DNA from: Chloroflexota bacterium
GTDB lineage: Bacteria; Chloroflexota; Anaerolineae; UBA2200
Direction of reading: 5' to 3'
Assembly: GCA_014360905.1 (NCBI GenBank)
Contig: JACIWW010000005.1
Span: 1 to 64,000, forward strand
Length of the DNA stretch: 64,000 nucleotides
Within the stretch, counting starts at the first letter, position 1, and the number at the start of each line of letters is the position of its first letter. The notes below the pieces were generated by a model that had not been told where the DNA came from, made no database searches, and worked only from the letters and a program-made list of their open reading frames with translations. This document shows, piece after piece, positions 8,101 through 16,448 of this stretch. The position numbers and the translations under genes are program-made.

Positions 8101-9689
8101 CAGACAGGCTTGAGGCCGTTCTAGACGAGTGGCTCAACGAAATTGATACCGAAGAATCTATTGAAGCTTGTGTCGCCCAACAACCAACGTTGGCAAAAGA
8201 GCTCGAGCCTTTATTGCGTCTTGCTTTTCAGCTCAAGGCGCTGCAGCAGGAGCAGGTTCCTCCTCCAACGACACTGCAGAGGGGCAGACAAAGGCTATTG
8301 AGCGAAGTGGCACGGTTGAAGGAGAAGGAGAGTGAAGCTGCGAAGGGTGGAGCACGACAGCTTCCGCTTTGGCTGGGCATGCAGTCATTGATACGCAGAA
8401 GCGCGGTAACGATTGTCTTAGTAGCACTGTTGTTCAGCGCGGTATTAGGTGCAGGCACCATTGCTGCTTCTGCGAAAAGCCTGCCAGGTGACCCATTGTA
8501 TGCAGTGAAACGCGCGGCCGAAGAATTTCAGCTCCTGATAACCTTTAATCGTCAGGCCAAGGCGCAGCTCGTGCAAAGGCTGGATGAGCGCAGGCGTGAG
8601 GAAGCAAAGGCTGTTGCAAGTAGCCAGCGCATTGCTGAACTATCCTTCCGTGGCCACGTAGATCACATAGAGGATGCCCGTTGGACAGTGGGGGGAGTCT
8701 TGATTTGCACCTCTGCCGAGACCATTATGGAGGGGGATATTTCCATAGGTTCGTTTGTCCGCGTCCAGGTGCGCTCTCTCAGCGACGGCACCTTGTCAGC
8801 CATACGCATTACCGTTGAGCCGGAGATGGTGCCGACAGAACCTGCTGCTTCTCCTACACCCAAGCCAACATCTACGCATACGGAGATGCCTCCGAAGACA
8901 TCCACACCCACGGAATCTCCGCCTGCACAGGCGCCAGTTCAACCCCCTCTACTGGTGCCAACACCCACTTCCAGTCGAACATCCACGCCAAGACCCACTG
9001 CAACATGGACCGCCACAGCAACTGCTATCCCGCCGACGCCAGTCCCTCCGCGTGAGGTCAAGATCCGCTTCAAGGGTCGCATCGAAGCGCTCACAGCCAC
9101 TGCCTGGACAATAGGCGGCCAGATGGTTAAAGTGGATGAAGATACGCGCATTGACGAATCATCTGCAAAAGCGGCGGTGGGGGCCATGGCTGCAGTGACT
9201 GCTATTCGTCAAGAGGATAACTCTTTGCTGGCGATTGATATCACAATTGAGCAGGCAGCACCACCAGCCGAACAACCATTCGAATTTCAAGGTCTGATTG
9301 AGAGTTGGAGTCCAACTCAGTGGATTGTAGGTGGCTATACTCTTATTATTACCGCGGATACCCACATCGAAGGCAGTCCGCAGAGAGGGCTTCTTGCTGA
9401 GGTCAAGGCTGTGCGCCGGGCGGATGGATCGCTCGTTGCTAGGCAGATCGTGATCCAATTGCCGAAGGAAGAGGTTCAATTCGAGGGCACCATTCAAGCT
9501 ATAGGCCCCACGGAGTGGGTCGTGGAAGGCGTCGTGGTACGCATCGATGACCAGACTGTTATCGAAGGCACACCCGCAGTCGGCCAAATCGCAGAGGTGC
9601 AAGGGCTGCTTCTGCCAGATGGGGCTGTACTGGGGTGCCGAATCATCGTGCAATTGCTACCTACCACCCCTACGCCAACAACGACATAA
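8097..9689 (+). CDS. Membrane-anchored DUF5667/DUF5666 protein, likely anti-sigma partner
   Basis: The N-terminal cytoplasmic part (1-100) is helical. One membrane helix follows at about 101-125 (TIVLVALLFSAVLGAGTIAA), then a DUF5667-like segment with LPGDPLYAVKRAAEEFQL. Outside the membrane there is one DUF5666 unit (about 184-245), a Pro/Thr/Ser linker (about 246-320), then three more DUF5666 units. Each unit is about 58 residues with the pattern G-I-E....W.VGG...I...T.I.G.....G..A.V.A...DGS..A..I.I. Translation is coupled to the sigma gene. I infer an anti-sigma or envelope-sensing role from position and topology; no anti-sigma zinc motif is visible, so this is not proven. Confidence 0.85.
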   Translation: MTDRLEAVLDEWLNEIDTEESIEACVAQQPTLAKELEPLLRLAFQLKALQQEQVPPPTTLQRGRQRLLSEVARLKEKESEAAKGGARQLPLWLGMQSLIRRSAVTIVLVALLFSAVLGAGTIAASAKSLPGDPLYAVKRAAEEFQLLITFNRQAKAQLVQRLDERRREEAKAVASSQRIAELSFRGHVDHIEDARWTVGGVLICTSAETIMEGDISIGSFVRVQVRSLSDGTLSAIRITVEPEMVPTEPAASPTPKPTSTHTEMPPKTSTPTESPPAQAPVQPPLLVPTPTSSRTSTPRPTATWTATATAIPPTPVPPREVKIRFKGRIEALTATAWTIGGQMVKVDEDTRIDESSAKAAVGAMAAVTAIRQEDNSLLAIDITIEQAAPPAEQPFEFQGLIESWSPTQWIVGGYTLIITADTHIEGSPQRGLLAEVKAVRRADGSLVARQIVIQLPKEEVQFEGTIQAIGPTEWVVEGVVVRIDDQTVIEGTPAVGQIAEVQGLLLPDGAVLGCRIIVQLLPTTPTPTTT

Positions 9690-9747
9690 GGCGGATACCT
9701 GCGATAGACTTCGTCCTCGATTAGTCTAGATAAGGAAGAGAAATGAA

Positions 9748-10725
9748 ATGCGCAGATTAACCCGCTATGAGCATTGGGTATTAATTCTGCTTTTTGCTGT
9801 GTTGGTGCTTATCCCGCTGAGCAACTTTGCTCGCCAACGACCCGTCAGTGCCGCAAGCGAGCTTGGCCTGCTACAAGGAACCAATGTCTATCATAGCAGC
9901 ATCCGGCGTCCATCTGTCAAGATAGTGGGCTGGATCAGCGAAATTAGGGCTACGCACTGGCTGATTGGCGATCAGGTGATATATATTGATCCTGCCTCTC
10001 CCGTAGCAAAAATAGCCAAAGTGGGGATGCACGTTGTAGTCGTTGCGTGGCAAGATAGCGCAGGACAGTTGTATGCCGAAAACATTTTCTTTCAGCCACA
10101 GGAAGACTTGTCTGGAACTAATATCGAGTTCAGGTGCCTCATCCAGGAGCTTGATCCCCGTTACTGGATTGTGTGCAACCGTATGATTCTTATAGCAGAG
10201 AGCACTGCGATACAAGGTCGACCTGAGCTTGGTGCACTGGCTGAGGTGAAGGGCATCCGTTTGTTCGGCAACACAGTGTTCGCCAGAAGCATCAAAGTTG
10301 TGGCACCGGGTGCCTACGCCGAAGTTGAATTCGAAGGGGCTATCGAGAGCCTGTCGGACAGTATATGGGTAGTCAATGGAGTTAGGGTGACGATCAATGT
10401 AGTTACCGTGATTCAAGGAGTCCCCGAATTGGGTCTCATCGCTGAAGTAAAGGGAATACTTCAGCCTGATGGTTCCGTATTGGCCCAATCCATTACGGTC
10501 AAGGGCCCGGGCGTTACGCCTCAAGTTGACATAGAAGGTGTAGTGGAGCGTATCGAAGCCAAGTACTGGATTGTGGCAGGAACGATGGTATACGTTGATG
10601 CACGCACCTTCATAGATGACAGCCGAGCCCCAGCGGAAGTAGGCATGTGGGCACAGGTGCGGGCACTTCGACGTCTCGATGGCACCTTGTTAGCGCAACG
10701 CATTCGGCTTTCGCGACCAAAGTAA
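9748..10725 (+). CDS. Secreted or anchored protein with four DUF5666 repeats
   Basis: An N-terminal signal or anchor helix (WVLILLFAVLVLIPLSNFA) precedes four DUF5666-type units, starting near IVGWISEIRATHWLIGD, FRCLIQELDPRYWIVCN, FEGAIESLSDSIWVVNG and IEGVVERIEAKYWIVAG. The units are the same type as those in the preceding gene, so the two proteins probably arose by duplication. There is no DUF5667 segment and no Pro/Thr linker. It lies 58 bases downstream on the same strand. Function is unknown. The repeats resemble small beta-barrels and may bind a surface ligand or one another. Confidence 0.8.
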   Translation: MRRLTRYEHWVLILLFAVLVLIPLSNFARQRPVSAASELGLLQGTNVYHSSIRRPSVKIVGWISEIRATHWLIGDQVIYIDPASPVAKIAKVGMHVVVVAWQDSAGQLYAENIFFQPQEDLSGTNIEFRCLIQELDPRYWIVCNRMILIAESTAIQGRPELGALAEVKGIRLFGNTVFARSIKVVAPGAYAEVEFEGAIESLSDSIWVVNGVRVTINVVTVIQGVPELGLIAEVKGILQPDGSVLAQSITVKGPGVTPQVDIEGVVERIEAKYWIVAGTMVYVDARTFIDDSRAPAEVGMWAQVRALRRLDGTLLAQRIRLSRPK

Positions 10726-10880
10726 AAGCGGCCATGCTTATCGAAGCAAAGCATAACTCGCCGTTTGCCTTCACAGAGGATAAGCATCAAAAGGTTCATC
10801 GCCTGTTCCCTGTTTCCCAAAACCAACTGGGTATTTGGTACGTACCTGCTTAGGATATTGGCTGCATTCAGGAGAGTACT

Positions 10881-12080
10881 TTGAGCAGTAAAATCAACAA
10901 TGCTCGAGCTTGGCTGCTCGTTATCTTCCTTTGTCTCAATAGTTATGCTGGCTTTTCCTTTATCTCCAAAGGAGTTCTCCTACCTGGGGATTTCGTTGCC
11001 AATAGCGCGAGGCCAGCTTTTTTGGATGGAGAGCCTTTCAATGTCTCCGCTTCGTCCGCGGATTCTCTTGCACCGACGTTGGCGGTATCGGGCAATACAG
11101 TGCATATCGTCTGGGAAGAACGCGGCCGAGTTTACCATCGGTTTTGCCGTGCGGGCACTTGGTCGCCAATTTGCAGCGTAGCAACAGGTGAGCAGCCCGA
11201 TATAGCGACAGATGCTACCGGCGTGGTCCACCTTGTCTTAGTCAATGAATTCGGTGGCAACTATGAAATCTATTATTGTCGCTGGATCGGAAGCACGTGG
11301 AGTCTGCCGCGCAACGTCTCGAATACCAGTGGGGTTTCATCTGCACCAAGTATCGCAGTCGCTCCTGACGGGATGCTTCACGTCGTGTGGGCAGACAATA
11401 CTCCCGGTTATAATGTGATTTACCACGCTTATTGGAGCGGCATATACTGGATCAATGAACCGATTCCCAATGCCTTGGGTGGCGCGCCAGCCGTTGCTGT
11501 AGGTATGGATGGGATCGTGCATGTGGTATGGCAAGATCGGGATACACCTAGTGCTCCTTATGAAATATACTACAGCCAGTGGAATGGTGTGAACTGGTCC
11601 TTGCCCGAAAACTTGTCCGATAGCGCTACAGAGCAATCTATTATCCCCAACATGGCAATAGATGGAGACAATGCAGCTCACGTCCTATGGCAAGAAAGGG
11701 TAAACGGCCACTACGCTATTTACCATACTTGGGGCAGTGTGGGCTTTTGGTCTGTACCTCAGAGGGTTTCAGAGGATGAAGTGGATGCCTATTTGCCTAG
11801 CGTGGCCGTAGCCCTTGGTGGAGTCTTATACGCAGGTTGGGACGAAAGCACAGTGCTTTTCTACCGACACAAGCGGAAGGCCGACCATGCATGGTTGCAA
11901 CCAATCATGGTTTTCAGCGACACACAAGGCGTAACGGATCTGCAACTAGCAGTGGGTGCAGGGGGTCAGCTGCATGGAGCATGGTCAAGGCACATTGAAG
12001 CAGGCAATTGGGATGTATGGTATCAACGCCTTTCTATCACCCTGATCCTGCCGATCGTGCTGAAAAGACTTGCTTTCTAG
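10881..12080 (+). CDS. Secreted beta-propeller-like repeat protein
   Basis: Starts at TTG 10881 and begins with a signal-like helix (WLLVIFLCLNSYAGFSF). The body has about six or seven repeats of roughly 50 residues, each with a core such as PSIAVAPDGMLHVVWAD, PTLAVSGNTVHIVWEE or AVAVGMDGIVHVVWQD. Such repeats are typical of sialidase/BNR-like propellers, though no enzymatic motif is seen. The protein ends LILPIVLKRLAF. A short C-terminal Y/L-L-P-(L/I)-V-(L/V)-(K/R) tail is, from memory, common at the end of exported Chloroflexota proteins and may be a sorting signal. Substrate or binding target is unknown. Confidence 0.78.
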   Translation: MSSKINNARAWLLVIFLCLNSYAGFSFISKGVLLPGDFVANSARPAFLDGEPFNVSASSADSLAPTLAVSGNTVHIVWEERGRVYHRFCRAGTWSPICSVATGEQPDIATDATGVVHLVLVNEFGGNYEIYYCRWIGSTWSLPRNVSNTSGVSSAPSIAVAPDGMLHVVWADNTPGYNVIYHAYWSGIYWINEPIPNALGGAPAVAVGMDGIVHVVWQDRDTPSAPYEIYYSQWNGVNWSLPENLSDSATEQSIIPNMAIDGDNAAHVLWQERVNGHYAIYHTWGSVGFWSVPQRVSEDEVDAYLPSVAVALGGVLYAGWDESTVLFYRHKRKADHAWLQPIMVFSDTQGVTDLQLAVGAGGQLHGAWSRHIEAGNWDVWYQRLSITLILPIVLKRLAF

Positions 12081-12176
12081 TGTTATCTCTTCGCCCATCC
12101 ACGGAGTAGTGCGATGCGCTGCTTTCAGATGGAGCTGCTTTACCCGCGGCAGAGTGAAACCTGCCAGTTTTCGTTT

Positions 12177-14114
12177 CTATCCCATTGAACGTCGCAGATG
12201 GATAAGTAGTATCGAGATGTCGGCTGGGGTGACCCCCTGAATTCTCGTTGCCTGCCCAACGGTGAGCGGTCGGAAGTGCAAAAGCTTTTCTTGAGCTTCT
12301 TTACGCAACCCTGTGATCTGTCCATAATCCAGTTCTGGCGGGATAAGCCAATCCTCCAGGCGACGCATGTGCTCCACTTCGAGCTGTTGCTTTTCGATGT
12401 ATCCTCGGTACTTGGCCTCGATCACTGCTTGTTCGATGACCTCTGGCGAAAGAGGCACAGGGCTTGCTGAAAGGGCGGCGATTAAATCATAGTTCACTTC
12501 AGGACGGCACAGCAATTGCAGCAGATTAACATCCCTGATCAGCGGCTCGAAACCAAAGCCCTGCATCACTTCATTCACCTGCTTTGATGGCGGCAGCCAT
12601 GTATTGGCTAGGCGGTGCAGTTCTTCTGCTATCTGCCTACGCTTTTGCTCCACTTTTTGATACCTCTCTCTACTGATCAGGCCTACTTCGTGTCCCAGAG
12701 GGCTGAGCCTCAGATCGGCATTGTCGTGGCGCAACAGAAGACGGTACTCTGCCCGCGAGGTCAGGATGCGATATGGCTCGGTGACTTCCTTGGTCACGAT
12801 ATCATCAATCAGCACACCGATGTAGGCTTGGTCTCGGCGCAGAATGATGGGTGGTTTCCCTGCTACTTTCCTGGCAGCGTTGATGCCGGCTAACAGGCCC
12901 TGTGCTGCCGCCTCTTCATAGCCAGAGGTACCATTGATCTGGCCGGCGTGAAATAATCCACCAACGAGTTTTGTTTCCAAAGTGGCCGAAATTTGCGCGG
13001 GAGGTACAAAGTCGTATTCTATGGCATAGCCAGCACGCATGATGCGCACATTCGCTAATGCCGGAATCGTGCGCAACAGAGCCAACTGCACCTCCTCTGG
13101 CAGGCTGGTGAAGCAGCCCTGTACATACACCTCTCCCGTTGCGAACCCCTCTGGCTCGAGGAAGAGTTGATGCGCTGCTTTGTCTGGAAAGCGCACAATT
13201 TTCTCCTCGATAGAAGGGCAGTAGCGAGGGCCTGTACCTGCGATGAATCCTGCCGCAATAGGAGAGCGATGCAGATTCTCGCGGATAATGCGATGCGTCT
13301 CCTCGTTGGTGTATACCAAATAACAAGGGAGCTGCAAACGCCATGGTGTTTGCTGTGGGATAGGATAAACCGGATTGAGCCACAAATCAGGATAGCGAAG
13401 GATGAGCGGGTCAGTTTCAGCCGTTGATTCGAAACTGAAATAGAGCGGCATTTCGCTGCCGTATTGCGGGAAGGTCTTGCTGAAATCGATCGTACGCGCA
13501 TCCACGCGGGGTGGCGTATTGGTTTGCAGACGTCCCAAGGTAAAGCCAAGTTCCCTCAGGCAAGCGGAAAGGCCCACGGCGGGGAATTCACCCGCACGGC
13601 CAGCTGGATAAGAATGCTCACCAGTCAGAATACGGCCGTTGAGAAATGTGCCCGTCGTGAGCACAACGGTTCGTCCCCGGTATACCTGCCCTGTACTGGT
13701 AACCACACCGCTCACGTGATCATCCCGTACTAGTAACCGATCGGTCAAAGCCTGTGCCACGTCAAGGTTTTTCGTGCGTTCCAGCGCATGCTTCATAGTC
13801 AGGGAGTACAAGCGCTTGTCTGCTTGGGCGCGCAGTGCGCGAACCGCTGGCCCTTTTGACAGGTTGAGCATGCGGATCTGGATGAAGGTGCGGTCGGTAT
13901 TGCGGCCCATTTCGCCGCCCAAGGCGTCAATCTCACGCACCAGGTGACCCTTGGCTGGGCCACCGATGCTGGGATTGCAGGGCATCTGCGCGATGAGGTC
14001 CAGGTTCATAGTCAATAGAAGCGTGTGGGCGCCTACACGTGCTGCTGCTAGGGCCGCTTCACAGCCAGCATGTCCTGCGCCCACAACAATCACATCATAT
14101 TCTTTCTCTGGCAT
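12177..14114 (-). CDS. mnmG: tRNA uridine 5-carboxymethylaminomethyl modification enzyme MnmG
   Basis: The FAD-binding partner of MnmE, which modifies U34 of tRNAs ending in A/G-reading anticodons. The dinucleotide fold is at the N-terminus (VIVVGAGHAGCEAALAAAR), followed by MPCNPSIGGPAKGHLVREIDALGG, the family signature. A helical C-terminal domain with EAQEKLLHFRPLTVGQATRI binds MnmE. Length 645 is normal. It begins four bases after the NUDIX gene, so the two are co-transcribed. mnmE is not in this window. Confidence 0.97.
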   Translation of the reverse strand: MPEKEYDVIVVGAGHAGCEAALAAARVGAHTLLLTMNLDLIAQMPCNPSIGGPAKGHLVREIDALGGEMGRNTDRTFIQIRMLNLSKGPAVRALRAQADKRLYSLTMKHALERTKNLDVAQALTDRLLVRDDHVSGVVTSTGQVYRGRTVVLTTGTFLNGRILTGEHSYPAGRAGEFPAVGLSACLRELGFTLGRLQTNTPPRVDARTIDFSKTFPQYGSEMPLYFSFESTAETDPLILRYPDLWLNPVYPIPQQTPWRLQLPCYLVYTNEETHRIIRENLHRSPIAAGFIAGTGPRYCPSIEEKIVRFPDKAAHQLFLEPEGFATGEVYVQGCFTSLPEEVQLALLRTIPALANVRIMRAGYAIEYDFVPPAQISATLETKLVGGLFHAGQINGTSGYEEAAAQGLLAGINAARKVAGKPPIILRRDQAYIGVLIDDIVTKEVTEPYRILTSRAEYRLLLRHDNADLRLSPLGHEVGLISRERYQKVEQKRRQIAEELHRLANTWLPPSKQVNEVMQGFGFEPLIRDVNLLQLLCRPEVNYDLIAALSASPVPLSPEVIEQAVIEAKYRGYIEKQQLEVEHMRRLEDWLIPPELDYGQITGLRKEAQEKLLHFRPLTVGQATRIQGVTPADISILLIHLRRSMG

Positions 14115-14118
14115 AGTA

Positions 14119-14700
14119 TCACAAGTCTTGTAACAACTCTGCGGCTACGCGATGTGGCAAAGCCCTGAACTGGCCCCAGTCATGCCAGTCTGGCGGTACG
14201 TTCTCCAATCGTTCAGCGATAGATAAAAGGTCGGAAAAAGGCGCTTCGACAAAAGCAGCTATACGCTCATCCTTATCCATTACTTGCAGTTGTCCCCCGG
14301 TCTCGTGCAATAAAAAGAGGTACGACGAGAAGGGAATTACGAGTCCCTGGCAGTGGAATTCAAATTCGATCACTGCTAGGAACCGCTCAATATTTGTTTC
14401 TAATCCCGTCTCTTCCAGCGCCTCGCGGTATACTGCTGATGACAGGGATTCGCCCGCCTGAATTCCTCCCGAAGGCACACGGAGCGCTCCGGCAGGGTAG
14501 AAATCCTTAATGTGCAGGATCATGTTCCCGTTGCGGCGGCGAATGAACAAGACAACTTCACCATCTTGCCGACGTGGTTTCACTGAGGTCCACCATTGAA
14601 CTGTTGCCTCGCTGACATTGAGTACAAAACGTCGGCGTGCAGGTGAGCCATATAGTACACTCAATTGTGCAATTTCCAATTTTCTGTCAGCAGCGCTCAA
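14119..14700 (-). CDS. NUDIX hydrolase
   Basis: The Nudix box is complete: GGIQAGESLSSAVYREALEE followed by TGL, supplying the metal-binding Glu residues. The fold begins after an N-terminal strand (VVLFIRRRNGNMILHIKDF). The start is uncertain: TTG 14700 has GGAGG five bases upstream, while ATG 14712 has no ribosome site, so I prefer the TTG. Length is 193 residues. It lies directly upstream of mnmG. The substrate (nucleotide sugar, ADP-ribose or another) cannot be told. A TATAAT at about 14730-14737 could serve as its -10 box but has no good -35. Confidence 0.85.
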   Translation of the reverse strand: MSAADRKLEIAQLSVLYGSPARRRFVLNVSEATVQWWTSVKPRRQDGEVVLFIRRRNGNMILHIKDFYPAGALRVPSGGIQAGESLSSAVYREALEETGLETNIERFLAVIEFEFHCQGLVIPFSSYLFLLHETGGQLQVMDKDERIAAFVEAPFSDLLSIAERLENVPPDWHDWGQFRALPHRVAAELLQDL

Positions 14701-14761
14701 AGTGACCTCCATCTACAATAACCAAGATGATTATAGCATATGAAGGCAAAGGATAAGGAAT

Positions 14762-14794
14762 AAAAACCCGGCTGTGCGACTTGTAGCCAGCCGG
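14762..14794 (-). terminator. Intrinsic terminator after tRNA-Gln
   Basis: On the minus strand a seven-base-pair stem (CCGGCTG pairing with CAGCCGG) is followed by GTTTTTATT. It lies just beyond the 3' end of tRNA-Gln and would end the tRNA transcript, and any gltX read-through. Confidence 0.8.
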
Positions 14795-14807
14795 ATTCAG
14801 CAAAAAG

Positions 14808-14878
14808 CTGGGGGACGAGGATTCGAACCTCGGCTTACTGATCCAGAGTCAGCTGTCCTACCACTAGACGATCCCCCA
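14808..14878 (-). tRNA. tRNA-Gln (CTG)
   Basis: The acceptor stem TGGGGGA pairs with TCCCCCA. The D arm contains CTAGTGGTAGGAC, the anticodon arm GCTGACTCTGGATCAGT presents CTG, and the T arm contains GGTTCGAATCC. The discriminator is G; CCA is not encoded (CTTTTT follows). It lies 62 bases downstream of gltX on the same strand. Confidence 0.95.
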
Positions 14879-14888
14879 GCGCAACGTT

Positions 14889-14917
14889 ATTTTAGCATAA
14901 ATCGCTGTGATTGGCAA
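14889..14917 (-). promoter_or_regulatory. Promoter of tRNA-Gln
   Basis: On the minus strand TTGCCA and TAAAAT are 17 bases apart, in the short gap between the gltX stop and the tRNA. The tRNA therefore has its own start in addition to any gltX read-through. Confidence 0.6.
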
Positions 14918-14940
14918 ATCAGCACACCCCTTCAGGTAAC

Positions 14941-16413
14941 TCACATGAGTAGCTCGCGAGCGCGGGCGATGCGCTTCAGCACCTTGTCCCGTCCCAGAAT
15001 AGCAAGCGTACCAAAGAGCGGTGGAGCGACCTCTTTGCCTGTGGTAGCGATACGCAGTGTGCCAAAGAACTGCCTTGCTTTTAATCCCATTTCTTCTGCT
15101 TTGGCTCGTAGCGCTGCTTCAATGGCTACTTCATCAAAAACGGGCAAAGCACTCAAGACCTGTGCAGATTCGGCCAGTACCTGGCGAGTTTGCTCAACAT
15201 CCATTCCCTTCTGAATCAGCAGTTGCGGTTCGTAGCGCAATTCATCCGTGAAGAAAAAGTCAACCAACGCTACCGCATCAGTTAGTCTCACCATGCGTTC
15301 TTGGATGAGCGGGACAATACGTCTTATGGTGTTCAAATCCGCATTGAATTTGGCTTTGTCTAGAAACGGTTTGAGCCGCCTGGCCAGGTCATCCACATCC
15401 AGTTGGCGGATGTAGACACCATTCATCCAATCCAGCTTGTCGTAACTGAATTTAGCCGGTGACTTGCTCACGTGATCCAAGTCAAAGTGCTGAATGATCT
15501 GCTCGCGGGTCAAGATTTCCGTTTTGTCGTCATAGGACCAGCCAGTTAGAGCCAGGAAGTTGAACATTGCCTCTGGTAGATAGCCCGCAGCTCGGAACTC
15601 GCGGATCAACACGTTGTACTCGCGGCCATCTGAGCCAATTGTCTTGCGTTTGCTCATCTTGCCTTTGCCTGTAGGTGAGAGAATAACCGGAAGATGGGCA
15701 TAGAGCGGGGGAGTCCAACCAAAGGCTTTGTACATGAGCACGTGGCGAGGAGTAGAGGGAATCCACTCATCAGCCCGCATGATGTGCGAAATCTCCATCA
15801 GATGGTCATCCACGACATTGGCCAGATGGTATGTAGGGTAACCATCCGATTTGAGCAGGATAAAGTCATCCATCTGACTATTTTTCATCGAGATCGTGCC
15901 ACGAATCAAATCATGAAAAGAAGTCTCTCCCTCGAGAGGCACTTTGAGCCGAATTACCGGAACGATGCCCTCGGCTTCTTTCTCTTCTCTTTCTCTAGCG
16001 GTCAGCTCCCGACAGTGACGGTCATAGCCAGTGGCTTGATTGCGTCGCCCTGATTCTGCGCGCAACTGTTTGAGCCGTTCTTGGCTACAATAGCATTTGT
16101 AGGCATGCCCAGTTTCGAGAAGTTTTTGCGCGTATTCCTGATAGAGCGGCAGCCGCTGTGATTGGAAGTAAGGGCCGTATGGTCCGCCTACTTCGGGTCC
16201 TTCATCCCAGTCCAGGCCTAGCCAGCGCAAGCCATCGAGCAGGTCAGCCAGTGACCTCTCTTGATACCTCGTTCGGTCTGTATCCTCGATGCGCAAGATA
16301 AACCGACCATGATACCGACGTGCAAACAGCCAGTTGAATAAGCAGGTGCGCGCACCGCCTGCATGGAGGTATCCCGTTGGGCTCGGTGCATAGCGCACAC
16401 GTATATGAGACAC
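14941..16413 (-). CDS. gltX: Glutamyl-tRNA synthetase
   Basis: Class I aminoacyl-tRNA synthetase that charges tRNA-Glu. The HIGH-type signature is PSPTGYLHAGGARTCLFNW, and the KMSKS-type loop is GKGKMSKRKTIG. The anticodon-binding helical domain fills the C-terminal third. The start is GTG 16413, with AAGGAGG six bases upstream. Length 490 is typical. It closes the long rplY-mre-min-rodA run. Whether it is discriminating or also misacylates tRNA-Gln (needing GatCAB) cannot be told; neither glnS nor gatCAB is in this window. Confidence 0.96.
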   Translation of the reverse strand: MSHIRVRYAPSPTGYLHAGGARTCLFNWLFARRYHGRFILRIEDTDRTRYQERSLADLLDGLRWLGLDWDEGPEVGGPYGPYFQSQRLPLYQEYAQKLLETGHAYKCYCSQERLKQLRAESGRRNQATGYDRHCRELTAREREEKEAEGIVPVIRLKVPLEGETSFHDLIRGTISMKNSQMDDFILLKSDGYPTYHLANVVDDHLMEISHIMRADEWIPSTPRHVLMYKAFGWTPPLYAHLPVILSPTGKGKMSKRKTIGSDGREYNVLIREFRAAGYLPEAMFNFLALTGWSYDDKTEILTREQIIQHFDLDHVSKSPAKFSYDKLDWMNGVYIRQLDVDDLARRLKPFLDKAKFNADLNTIRRIVPLIQERMVRLTDAVALVDFFFTDELRYEPQLLIQKGMDVEQTRQVLAESAQVLSALPVFDEVAIEAALRAKAEEMGLKARQFFGTLRIATTGKEVAPPLFGTLAILGRDKVLKRIARARELLM

Positions 16414-16448
16414 TTCTTCCTCCTTGGTTGTTTGGGCCTGAATAGGCT

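Noticed and set aside
9871-10524. 217-codon open frame antisense to the second DUF5666 protein
   Set aside because: No recognisable domains and entirely opposite a repeat protein with consistent repeat spacing.
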